Source: a filamentous cyanobacterium ESFC-1
GTDB lineage: Bacteria > Cyanobacteriota > Cyanobacteriia > Cyanobacteriales > Spirulinaceae
Assembly (NCBI GenBank): GCA_000380225.1
Contig: KB904821.1
Span: 5,397,661-5,431,811 of the forward strand
Length of the DNA: 34,151 nucleotides
Direction: 5' to 3'
Under the pieces are notes generated by a model that ran no database searches, had not been told where the DNA came from, and saw only the letters and a list, made by a program, of their open reading frames with translations. Of the stretch, positions 24,712 to 32,527 are shown piece by piece (positions within the stretch are counted from its first letter, which is position 1; each line of letters starts with the position of its first letter). Position numbers and translations under genes: made by a program.

Positions 24712-24860
24712 GATAGGAGGTATTGTTCCCCAGCAAACTCAATTTTAGGATCGTCTATCAAACAAGGCTCAATGCTATGTCTCACAAATGTTTCAGCCCC
24801 AACCAATCGATTCAACATTTCTCGCGAAGGTCATTAATTTTTGAGGTAATTGGGAAAATT

Positions 24861-24878
24861 ACATAACAACTGTTATGT
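24861..24878. promoter_or_regulatory. Perfect palindrome, possible operator of the hlyD gene
   Basis: ACATAACA and TGTTATGT form a perfect 8-bp dyad around a 2-bp centre (AC). It lies 98 bp upstream of the HlyD-family start, outside the heptamer blocks, and looks like a site for a dimeric transcription factor. The regulator is unknown. Confidence 0.4.
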
Positions 24879-24923
24879 TCGCAGCACCAGATCGCGCCAG
24901 TAGTGACCCATTGCCGAAATGGT

Positions 24924-24972
24924 AACGAATAACTAAATAACAAATGACCAAGAACAAAAGACAAAGGACAAA
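24924..24972 (+). repeat. A/C-rich heptamers before the hlyD gene
   Basis: Seven heptamers (AACGAAT, AACTAAA, TAACAAA, TGACCAA, GAACAAA, AGACAAA, GGACAAA) follow in one register and end 3 bp before the ATG at 24976. The last one supplies GGA close to the start, a weak ribosome-site match. Confidence 0.8.
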
Positions 24973-24975
24973 AAA

Positions 24976-26547
24976 ATGACTCAACCCAACGGACACAAAC
25001 CCAACAGCTACAACGGCAACTCAACGCCATCCCATAACCTTGCCCCCAAGCGAGGACTAGCCTTTCAGAAAAATCAAACCACCCTCGACCCCCAACAACA
25101 AGACCCCATTACCGCCTTTGAACAGCCCGTGGTATTGCGGCAAACGCCCTTTTGGTCTCGGGCCATTGTCTGGTCAATTGTGGGCGTGGTGACCTTTGGG
25201 GTGGGTTGGGCTTTTGTTGCCAGAATTGAGCAAGTAGTTCCCGCAACCGGACAACTCAAGCCCCAAGGAACCGTTAAAGAAGTGCAAGCCCCCCTCAATG
25301 GTGTGGTTGAGGCGATTTATGTCGAAGAAGGTCAAACCGTCGAACCGGGGGATTTGTTGGTGCGGTTTGATTCAGACAGCGAACAAGCCCGTCTGCAAGC
25401 CTTACGAGAACAACGGGCAGCGTTGATTAAAGAAAACGAACTGTATCGCAGTTTAGCTCAAAATCCGGCTCAAGTCCGAGATGCGATCGCGTCCCTCGAC
25501 CTCCCCCCGGAAATTATCGCCCTGACTCGTAATAAAGAAGCCCTCACCGCCGAAATTGAGGTGTTTCGCGCTGCCATGAATGGCAGAGGTACAGGGGGGG
25601 ATGCAGCCCGAGTCCGTTCGGCGCAACGGGAAGCCGCAGCCCGCGAACGTTCAGCCCGTTTAGAAGTGTCCCAAGTCCAGCGTCAAGTCAATCAATCCCA
25701 ATTGGAACTCGCCGCAGCGCGGGCCAAACTGGCGAACGAACAGGAGATTTTAGGCCGCTTACAAACCTTAGCCGAAGATGGCGCGATCGCAGAACTCCAA
25801 TACCTCGAACAACGGCAAACTGTGGTAACAGAACAAGCCAGAGTCAGTCAGATCGAGCAAGAAATCGAGCGCTTGCGACTCCAAATGAATCAAGGGGAAA
25901 GCGAGGTAATTACCACCACAGCCACGGTAGAAAACGATCTGCGCGATCGCATGGCCACCAACACCAACCGCATTGCTGAGATTGACAGCCAACTCAGCCA
26001 AGCCATTCTCGATGTCGTCGTCCGCAACGAAAAGCAAATCTCCGAACTCGACAGCCAAATCAGCGCCACCGAACAAACCCTAAAATACCAAGAAGTCCGC
26101 GCCACTGTCGGCGGTACGGTATTTGACTTACAAGCGTCTAACGGCTTTGTGGCCAATCCCACCGAATCCTTACTTTCCATTGTTCCCAGCGATGATTTAG
26201 TCGCTGAAGTCTTTATCACCAACAAAGACATTGGTTTCGTCCAAGAAGGCATGAAATCTGACATTCGCATCGATACCTTTCCCTTTAGCGAATTTGGCGA
26301 TATTAAAGGGGAAATCATCTCAGTGGGGTCAGATGCCCTTCCCCCAGACGAACAGTACTCTTTTTACCGTTTTCCGGCGAAAGTGCGCCTCGATGACCAA
26401 ATGCTGGTGGCGAGCGATCGCGAAATTCCCTTACAATCGGGCATGGCCGTCAGCGTCAACATCAAAGTGCGAGAAAATCGCCGCGCCATTGATTTATTCA
26501 TCGAACTATTCACCGACCAAATCGAAAGTCTCAAAGAAGTCCGCTAG
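24976..26547 (+). CDS. HlyD-family periplasmic adaptor of type I secretion
   Basis: The 523-residue protein is the membrane-fusion component that links the ABC transporter to an outer-membrane channel. It has a cytosolic head of about 55 residues, one membrane helix (RAIVWSIVGVVTFGVGWAF), a first lipoyl half (VVEAIYVEEGQTVEPGDLLVRFD), a long Glu/Gln/Arg-rich coiled coil (about 130-370), the second lipoyl half (VRATVGGTVFDL) and a beta-barrel domain (about 400-500). The ATG ends an A/C-rich heptamer block. It follows the ABC gene by 304 bp and precedes the likely cargo gene by 112 bp. No TolC-type gene is in the window, so the outer-membrane partner must be encoded elsewhere. Confidence 0.93.
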   Translation: MTQPNGHKPNSYNGNSTPSHNLAPKRGLAFQKNQTTLDPQQQDPITAFEQPVVLRQTPFWSRAIVWSIVGVVTFGVGWAFVARIEQVVPATGQLKPQGTVKEVQAPLNGVVEAIYVEEGQTVEPGDLLVRFDSDSEQARLQALREQRAALIKENELYRSLAQNPAQVRDAIASLDLPPEIIALTRNKEALTAEIEVFRAAMNGRGTGGDAARVRSAQREAAARERSARLEVSQVQRQVNQSQLELAAARAKLANEQEILGRLQTLAEDGAIAELQYLEQRQTVVTEQARVSQIEQEIERLRLQMNQGESEVITTTATVENDLRDRMATNTNRIAEIDSQLSQAILDVVVRNEKQISELDSQISATEQTLKYQEVRATVGGTVFDLQASNGFVANPTESLLSIVPSDDLVAEVFITNKDIGFVQEGMKSDIRIDTFPFSEFGDIKGEIISVGSDALPPDEQYSFYRFPAKVRLDDQMLVASDREIPLQSGMAVSVNIKVRENRRAIDLFIELFTDQIESLKEVR

Positions 26548-26659
26548 ATAAAAATAATCAACTTGAAGATTGTGCTTACATTTGGGAAAGGCTAAGGTAT
26601 TCTTGAAAAATAACCAGGGTCTTTGGCAATCGATAATGTGAGAGAGTGAGAAAACAACC

Positions 26660-29600
26660 ATGAGCCATCCAGTTTTAACGCATCGACCCGTAGAACTTAA
26701 TCATTCTGCCGGAAAATCCAAAATGCTCGTCGCGATCGATACTCGCGTTGCCGATTATCATCATCTCACCAGGGGCATTCAAAACGAATCGGAAGTCTTG
26801 TTACTCGACCCCCAACGAGACGGGATAGGGCAAATTAGTCAGGCTTTGCAGAAAATCCCCAACTTGACGAGTCTCCACCTCATCTCTCACGGGGAACCCG
26901 GCTGTTTATATCTTGGCAATACCCAACTTCGGCTTGATAATCTGCATCACTACGCCGCCGAATTACAACAATGGCATCGGGGTTTTCGCGATTCTGTGTT
27001 TGAATTGCTGCTATATGGTTGCGAAGTAGCCCAAGGCATCGGCCAGCAATTTATCGAACGCTTGAGCGACCTGATCCAAGCCCCCGTCGCCGCTTCTCGT
27101 ACCCCCACCGGAAATGCCTCCAAGGGTGGCGATTGGCAACTGGAGGTCAAAACAGGTCAAATATCGTCTCCCCTTGCCTTACGCCCGGAAATAATGGCGG
27201 CTTATGAAGGGGTCTTCACCACCTTTACTGCTACCAACGCTACAGAATTAATCGATGCCATTAACCAGGCGAATAACGAAGCAGTTAATTCCGGTCAAGA
27301 TACGATTAACCTCACGGCGGGAGCGACTTATAGTCTCACCCAACGGCAAGGCCCAATAATTATTGGCAGCTTTCTCGGCGCTCCTAATCGCGGCTTTGCG
27401 GGTTTGCCTACCATCACCTCAGAAATAGTTATCAATGGCAATGGGGCGATTATTGAACGAGCGAGTACCGCCCCCGATTTTCGCCTGATTTATGTTGATG
27501 GGCAAGAACAATCTACAGGCAAATTAACCCTCCGTAACTTGACCTTGCAAGGCGGTCGCGCTGAACAGATACCAGTACCGGAAGACTCCAGTGATGATGG
27601 GGGGGCAATTTGGAATAGTGGTATAGTTACCATCAACAATGCCACGATTCAAAATAATACAGCAACCGATGATGGCGGCGCGATCGCCAACTTCGGTCAA
27701 ATGACTATTAGCAATAGCACAATTCAAAATAATAATGCTCTAGGCACAACCAGTAGTACCGGTCGAGGTGATGGTGGTGCGATTGAGAACCGAGCTACTA
27801 TTGGTTTAAATGCAGCTTTGGGCGCTACACCAGGTAGCTTAACCATCATCAACACCACCATTTCGGGTAATACCGCCGTACGGGGAGGAGCAATCGTTAA
27901 CCAAGGCGGCAATCCCCAACTCAACCTAGACGGTAGCACTATTATGGGGAATGATTCCACCGGCGGCGGCGCTCCCATTGTCGGGATCGATAACACCAGG
28001 ATTGTCCGGGAAAATACCGTCATTAACGGGAATACACCTGCTAATGGTATTGATGTAGCTGGGACGGCAGTGGCCAGAGCCTCAGATATCGAAGTGCGCG
28101 ATGGTGGGACTCCCATTGTTGAGGGTTCTACGATTAACCTGGGGACAACCCAAGCCGGGACTGCGATTGGCTCAAAAAATTTTACTATTGTAAATACCAG
28201 TACAGGGACAACTGGCTTACCACTGGAAATTAGTAGTATTACTGCTCCCACAGGAATCACCCTCTCCAATGTTCCGACAACCATCGCAGTTGGCCCACCG
28301 CCACCGAATAACTTTGATGACTTTACCGTGGATGTCAACGTCCAAGATGCCGGGGTGATTCAAGGGAAAATCGAGATTAATAGTAACGATGGTGACCGCA
28401 GCTTACAAAATCCCTACAACTTCACCATTACCGCCACGGTAGAAGGACCAGAAGTCAATGTTTTAGGGCCCAATGGCAATCCAATTGCTACCTCTGGATC
28501 GTTTAACTTCGGTTCGTTAGCACCAGGGTCTACTCTGACATTTACCATTGCCAACGATGGAACCCTACCCCTATTACTCAGTAATTTACGTTTACCCAAT
28601 GGCTTGCAATTAGTTGGAACTTTCCCTTCAACCGTCAACGCCGGAGATACCGAGCAGCTACAACTGCAAGCGATTCCCGATTTCCAAGGAGCGATTACTG
28701 GGGCAATTCAGTTTGATACTAATGACTTTAACGAAGCCAATTATACATTTAACTTGGCGGGGACGATTCTACCCGGTGGCGGTGTCCCAGGCCAACCTGG
28801 CGGTGGGAATCCCCAGTTAACCGTCGATGGCAACAATATTTTTACCATTACGGCGGCGAATTTGCGATATGTGTTGAGTGGTACAGATACCAACTTAATC
28901 AACGAGATTGGTTTGTTTAAGGTGGATGGGGCTAACGGTGCCATTGGCAACTTACAACCGGGGTCAACGGATTATCTCAACACGGCACTGCAAAACTCCC
29001 AAGTGTTGTTCTCGGCCTTACGCAGTGGCGATCGCCCCAACGAATTTACCCCCAATCAACAAAACGGGATTCTCGACTTAGATAGTGGCGACCAATTCGC
29101 GTTTTATATCATTCGTGGCGGTACAAAAGAAGCGGTACAAGCCGGACGACCCCCCGGCGGTGAGCTTTTACTCGGCTTACCCGGAGGCGGGTTGCGAGTG
29201 CGCGATGTGGGGAATGGTCGCTTTTCTCTCGGTTTTGAAGATGGCGGCGACAGCAGTTTTAATGATGTGGTTGTCCAAATTGAACCCACCGCAGAAAATC
29301 TACCGTTAGGAGTCGGCCCGGCGCAATTACAAGGGCAAGAATTAATTAACTTCCAAAGTTCGGCTTTCCCGCAATTCAATGCTGTTGGGACGGTGCGATC
29401 GAGTTTCCGGGTTTATCGCGAAGCCGCATTTAATAACTTAGGCGGATTGTATCGGGTAGACGACCCCCAAGGTACTATTGATGGTTTGACTCCCGGTGAA
29501 GTAGGATATGCCCAAGCCGCCCTTGACCGTCGCATTGAAACCCTATTATTGAGCGTGTCTAATCAGAGTGTGCGGGTGGTTCCGGGGTTATTAGAAGGAG

Positions 29601-29842
29601 AGGCGTTGTATGCACCCTTCCTGATTGCGAATGCTTCCGTGGCACAATTTTTAGAACAGAATCCCGATAACTTACCTAATGGCGGGCCGCATATGTTCTT
29701 CCCGTATATTGAGGCTAACCCGGATAATGTGGATCACTTCCGCTTGTTGGGTAACAATACGTTTGGGGTTGAAGATATATTCGGTGGTGGTGACTTCGAT
29801 TACAACGACTTGATTATTCAAGGGAACTTCGTTCCGGCGTAA
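26660..29842 (+). CDS. Large DUF4347/beta-helix/DUF4114 surface protein, probable T1SS cargo
   Basis: The 1060-residue protein is modular. Residues about 20-190 are a DUF4347 domain (LTSLHLISHGEPG with His77; FELLLYGCEVAQG with Cys121; PTGNASKGGDWQLE). About 190-465 is a right-handed beta-helix with repeated GGAI, TINNATIQNNTA and ISNSTIQNN turns. About 475-705 holds two choice-of-anchor-D-like Ig domains. A Gly/Pro hinge follows, then two DUF4114 modules (about 720-880, ending LGFEDGGDSSFNDVVVQ; about 890-1058, ending GGGDFDYNDLIIQG) with Asp/Asn-rich, probably Ca2+-binding loops. There is no Sec signal; DUF4347 and DUF4114 proteins are commonly type I cargo. Position directly after the ABC and HlyD genes supports export by them. 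It may be an adhesin or sheath protein. Confidence 0.88.
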   Translation: MSHPVLTHRPVELNHSAGKSKMLVAIDTRVADYHHLTRGIQNESEVLLLDPQRDGIGQISQALQKIPNLTSLHLISHGEPGCLYLGNTQLRLDNLHHYAAELQQWHRGFRDSVFELLLYGCEVAQGIGQQFIERLSDLIQAPVAASRTPTGNASKGGDWQLEVKTGQISSPLALRPEIMAAYEGVFTTFTATNATELIDAINQANNEAVNSGQDTINLTAGATYSLTQRQGPIIIGSFLGAPNRGFAGLPTITSEIVINGNGAIIERASTAPDFRLIYVDGQEQSTGKLTLRNLTLQGGRAEQIPVPEDSSDDGGAIWNSGIVTINNATIQNNTATDDGGAIANFGQMTISNSTIQNNNALGTTSSTGRGDGGAIENRATIGLNAALGATPGSLTIINTTISGNTAVRGGAIVNQGGNPQLNLDGSTIMGNDSTGGGAPIVGIDNTRIVRENTVINGNTPANGIDVAGTAVARASDIEVRDGGTPIVEGSTINLGTTQAGTAIGSKNFTIVNTSTGTTGLPLEISSITAPTGITLSNVPTTIAVGPPPPNNFDDFTVDVNVQDAGVIQGKIEINSNDGDRSLQNPYNFTITATVEGPEVNVLGPNGNPIATSGSFNFGSLAPGSTLTFTIANDGTLPLLLSNLRLPNGLQLVGTFPSTVNAGDTEQLQLQAIPDFQGAITGAIQFDTNDFNEANYTFNLAGTILPGGGVPGQPGGGNPQLTVDGNNIFTITAANLRYVLSGTDTNLINEIGLFKVDGANGAIGNLQPGSTDYLNTALQNSQVLFSALRSGDRPNEFTPNQQNGILDLDSGDQFAFYIIRGGTKEAVQAGRPPGGELLLGLPGGGLRVRDVGNGRFSLGFEDGGDSSFNDVVVQIEPTAENLPLGVGPAQLQGQELINFQSSAFPQFNAVGTVRSSFRVYREAAFNNLGGLYRVDDPQGTIDGLTPGEVGYAQAALDRRIETLLLSVSNQSVRVVPGLLEGEALYAPFLIANASVAQFLEQNPDNLPNGGPHMFFPYIEANPDNVDHFRLLGNNTFGVEDIFGGGDFDYNDLIIQGNFVPA

Positions 29843-29897
29843 AATAGAAATGTAACGCCGCAATGGCCAATTGACCAAAACAAGAGTCAATTGGTCA
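29835..29897 (+). repeat. Two stem-loops after the surface-protein gene
   Basis: CGGCGT (29835-29840) pairs with ACGCCG (29855-29860) around the stop codon. A second stem, TGGCCAATTGAC (29864-29875) with GTCAATTGGTCA (29886-29897), has 12 bp with one G-T pair. They may stabilise or end the long transcript before prfB; no T run follows, so a classical terminator is not shown. Confidence 0.5.
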
Positions 29898-29926
29898 TTG
29901 GGTAATGGGTCATTAGTAATTGCTTT

Positions 29927-31034
29927 ATGGAACTAACGGAAATCAAACGCGAAATTGAGAGGGTCAGCGATCGCCTGGGTAAAACTCAGGAGTATCTTTG
30001 ACCTACCGACATTAAAGGCTCAAATTCACGATTTAGAACAACTCGCAGCCCAGCCGGAGTTTTGGGACGATCCGCAAACGGCTCAAGTCACACTCCAAGA
30101 ACTCAATGATGTGAAATCAACCTTGGAGCAATACCAGCAATGGCAAGCTCAACTCGAGGACAGTAAGGCGATCGCGGAATTGCTCGAACTCGATACGGAC
30201 AAATCTTTGCGCGAAGAAGCCGCGACCAATCTCAAACAACTACAAAAAGCCCTCGATAGTTTTGAGCTACAACAACTCCTTTCTGGGCAATACGACACCG
30301 AAGGAGCCGTTTTAAGCATTAATGCTGGGGCAGGCGGCACCGATGCTCAAGATTGGGCTGAAATGCTGCTACGAATGTATACCCGTTGGGGAGAACAGCA
30401 GGGGTACAAAGTGCTAATGACTGAACTCTCTGAGGGCGATGAAGCAGGAATTAAGTCGGTGACGTTGGAAATTCTCGGTCGTTATGCTTACGGCTACCTC
30501 AAGGGGGAAAAAGGGACTCATCGCTTGGTGCGGATTTCGCCGTTTAATGCCAATGGTAAGCGTCAAACCAGCTTTGCGGGAGTGGAAGTTATGCCTGCTC
30601 TCGATTACGACAAAATTGAGCTAGATATCCCGGAAAAAGACCTAGATATTACCACTTCTCGCTCTGGGGGGAAAGGTGGCCAAAATGTGAACAAGGTCGA
30701 AACGGCGGTGCGGGTGGTTCATATCCCCACAGGGATTGCGGTACGCTGTACCCAGGAGCGATCGCAAGGGCAAAATAAAGAGAAAGCTTTGGCTTTGTTG
30801 AAAGCTAAGTTACTTATTATCGCTCAAGAACAACGAGCCGAGGCGATCGCGGAAATTCGCGGCGATATGGTCGAAGCGGCTTGGGGAAACCAAATTCGCA
30901 ATTATGTGTTTCATCCTTATCAAATGGTGAAAGATGTTCGCACCAACACCGAAACGACTGCCATTGATGATGTGATGGATGGCAATCTCGATGAGTTTAT
31001 TGAAGCGTATTTGCGATCGTCAACAGTGAATTAA
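29927..31034 (+). CDS. prfB: Peptide chain release factor 2 (programmed +1 frameshift)
   Basis: RF2 reads UGA and UAA stop codons and releases the finished protein. The gene starts at the ATG at 29927 ([19 protein letters not shown]), runs 24 codons to an in-frame TGA at 29999-30001, and continues in the +1 frame from GAC at 30000 ([15 protein letters not shown]), giving 368 residues. The main frame has the SPF stop-codon recognition tripeptide in [12 protein letters not shown] and the GGQ peptidyl-release motif in [11 protein letters not shown]. Reading only the second frame would give a false N-terminus. It heads a run with DUF3285, ybeY, dgkA and trpG genes. Confidence 0.95.
29988..30002 (+). 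promoter_or_regulatory. prfB autoregulatory +1 frameshift site
   Basis: AGGAG (29988-29992), TAT, CTT, TGA, C reproduces the RF2 frameshift signal: an internal Shine-Dalgarno 3 nt before the slippery CUU, a UGA stop and a following C that weakens it. When RF2 is scarce the ribosome slips from CUU to UUU and continues with GAC. The internal SD is AGGAG rather than the AGGGGG of E. coli. Confidence 0.95.
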
Positions 31035-31117
31035 TTGTCCTTAGTCATTTGTCTTTTGTCCTTTGTTAAAGTGGCAACCAACAACTAACAACTAATAACC
31101 AACAACCAATAACCAAT
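31034..31117 (+). repeat. Spacer made entirely of 12 heptamers
   Basis: From the last base of the prfB stop to the next ATG the spacer divides into 12 heptamers in one register. Five are T-rich (ATTGTCC, TTAGTCA, TTTGTCT, TTTGTCC, TTTGTTA), one is a junction (AAGTGGC), and six are A/C-rich (AACCAAC, AACTAAC, AACTAAT, AACCAAC, AACCAAT, AACCAAT). The final heptamer supplies the A and T of the DUF3285 start codon. Confidence 0.9.
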
Positions 31118-31301
31118 GAATAATAATCCTGTCGAAACACCGCAACCCACTCCTCCCCAAACCCAAGAAGCGCCTCCCAGTTACGTTAAACTCGCGATGC
31201 GGAATATGGTGCGAAAAGGGGGAAAATCTCTGATGCACTTTACCTTATCTACCCTGGGCTTACTGACGATGTTGATTGGTTTAGCTTATTTGACTCGGTA
31301 G
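31116..31301 (+). CDS. DUF3285 small membrane protein
   Basis: The 61-residue protein has a Pro/Thr/Gln-rich head, then PSYVKLAMRNMVRKGGKSLMHF and one membrane span (TLSTLGLLTMLIGLAYLTR). This is the pattern of the cyanobacterial DUF3285 family, whose function is unknown. The basic residues before the helix place the N-terminus in the cytosol. Its stop is 5 bp before the ybeY start, so they share a transcript. The start codon lies in the last repeat heptamer and has no ribosome-binding site. Confidence 0.8.
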   Translation: MNNNPVETPQPTPPQTQEAPPSYVKLAMRNMVRKGGKSLMHFTLSTLGLLTMLIGLAYLTR

Positions 31302-31306
31302 TAAAG

Positions 31307-31843
31307 ATGAGGGAAAACAATCAAAATCCCCAGAGTATTGCGGCTACCCTGTATCTCCAAGACAACTTTTTTGAGGTTCAGCAGCGCCCTTGTCCTGTAA
31401 ATGAGGTCACCCTTAGCCAGTATGTTCAACGCTGGTTAGAGAGCCTTTCAGAAACGTTAGAGCCAGCATCCGAGTATGAACTCAGCTTGCGCTTAACGGG
31501 TGATGCGGAGATACAAAGCTTGAATGCTGAATATCGCCATCAAGATCAACCCACAGATGTTTTAGCGTTTGCCGAACTTGATGTGGATTTCCCGGATTTT
31601 GCGAAATTCCACCCAGACGAGTCTATATATTTAGGGGATATTGTTATTTCCATCGAAACTGCCCAACGCCAAGCCGAACAGCAGCAGCATTCATTAACGG
31701 TGGAGTTGCTCTGGCTTTTGGCTCATGGGCTGTTACACTTGCTCGGTTGGGATCATCCCACAGAGGCGCGTTTACAGGAAATGTTGACCCAACAACAGCA
31801 GTTTATCGACTTGGTTGGTGTATCACATCGTTACTGCAAATGA
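31307..31843 (+). CDS. ybeY: Endoribonuclease YbeY (rRNA maturation factor)
   Basis: YbeY is a zinc-dependent single-strand endoribonuclease for 16S rRNA 3'-end maturation and ribosome quality control. The 178-residue protein has the UPF0054 signature: the LNAEYRHQDQPTDVLAFAE segment, YLGDIVISIETAQRQA, and the metal site HGLLHLLGWDH with three His. An N-terminal extension of about 12 residues precedes the usual LYLQDNFF start. It follows the DUF3285 gene by 5 bp. Confidence 0.95.
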   Translation: MRENNQNPQSIAATLYLQDNFFEVQQRPCPVNEVTLSQYVQRWLESLSETLEPASEYELSLRLTGDAEIQSLNAEYRHQDQPTDVLAFAELDVDFPDFAKFHPDESIYLGDIVISIETAQRQAEQQQHSLTVELLWLLAHGLLHLLGWDHPTEARLQEMLTQQQQFIDLVGVSHRYCK

Positions 31844-31849
31844 GCCTTG

Positions 31850-31930
31850 ATGCCAAAATATCAAGTGGGCGATTCGGTGGAAATACCAATTCCGGTTAAT
31901 GTTGACTATAATGCCGTTGGTTGGCATTAA
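31850..31930 (+). other. Mini-ORF or gene remnant between ybeY and dgkA
   Basis: An ATG frame of 26 codons (PKYQVGDSVEIPIPVNVDYN is its core) lies 6 bp after ybeY in a different frame. The residue pattern looks protein-like (VGDxVEIP), but there is no ribosome site and the frame ends after 26 residues. It could be a small peptide, the eroded start of a lost gene or chance. Confidence 0.3.
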
Positions 31931-31965
31931 GTCCACAACAGTCATTTTCGGTTGGGTTGGCGATT

Positions 31966-32511
31966 ATGAATTTGCATCAACGATTAACGACTTCAAGTTC
32001 TCCACACACCACAAAACCTCAGTTGTTAGAGCCTTCATCCCTCTTGAAATCTCAAAATACGCCACCTCCCGATTCTAAAGCAGAGCCATCTTTGCCTGTT
32101 CCCCATCGTCGCTTGGCTTGGGCGGTGGCTCCGAATTTATTTGTGAGTTTTAGATATGCTTGGGCTGGGGTACGTTATGCGTTTTCGACTCAGCGTAATT
32201 TCCGCATTCACAGCATTCTCGGTCTGGTCGCGGTCGGTTTGGGACTGGCGTTACAGATTAGTACCGTAGAAATGGCGATTGTGAGCTTAACTTGTGCTTT
32301 GGTGATGGTCTTGGAGTTGCTGAATACGGCTTTAGAATCGGTGGTGGACTTGTCGGTGCAGCAGACTTATCACGAACTTGCTAAAATTGCCAAAGATTGT
32401 GCGGCGGGTGCGGTTTTGATTGCGGCGATCGCGGCAGTGATTGTGGCTGCTTTGATTTTACTACCGCCGTTGACCGTCGCGATCGCGCAGATTGCGGGCT
32501 TATATCTGTAA
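31966..32511 (+). CDS. dgkA: Diacylglycerol/undecaprenol kinase DgkA
   Basis: This small integral-membrane kinase phosphorylates diacylglycerol or undecaprenol with ATP and recycles membrane lipid carriers. The 181-residue protein has a variable Ser/Pro-rich head (about 1-55) and then the DgkA core: FRYAWAGVRYAFSTQRNFRIH, two membrane helices, the signature ELLNTALESVVDL, AKIAKDCAAGAVL, and a final helix (AAVIVAALILLPPL). The ATG at 31966 is preferred; an in-frame TTG at 31921 would overlap the mini-ORF. The trpG start follows the stop by 16 bp. Confidence 0.92.
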   Translation: MNLHQRLTTSSSPHTTKPQLLEPSSLLKSQNTPPPDSKAEPSLPVPHRRLAWAVAPNLFVSFRYAWAGVRYAFSTQRNFRIHSILGLVAVGLGLALQISTVEMAIVSLTCALVMVLELLNTALESVVDLSVQQTYHELAKIAKDCAAGAVLIAAIAAVIVAALILLPPLTVAIAQIAGLYL

Positions 32512-32527
32512 TCTAAGAGAGGCTAAC

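Noticed and set aside
24693-24818. 41-codon minus-strand frame between the ABC and hlyD genes
   Set aside because: It has a fairly protein-like composition but no ribosome site, and its 3' end lies in the heptamer repeats. I cannot support it as a gene; it may be a remnant.
29835-29860. Intrinsic terminator for the surface-protein gene
   Set aside because: The stem is only 6 bp with a long loop and there is no T run; kept only as a stem-loop.
29955-29999. prfB start in the second frame ([15 protein letters not shown]...)
   Set aside because: Those residues do not match RF2; the real N-terminus is in the other frame from 29927, joined by the +1 shift.
32492-32527. Longer trpG start
   Set aside because: It would overlap dgkA and add residues not found in the family; TTG at 32528 has an AGAGG ribosome site and gives the standard MILVIDNYDSF start.
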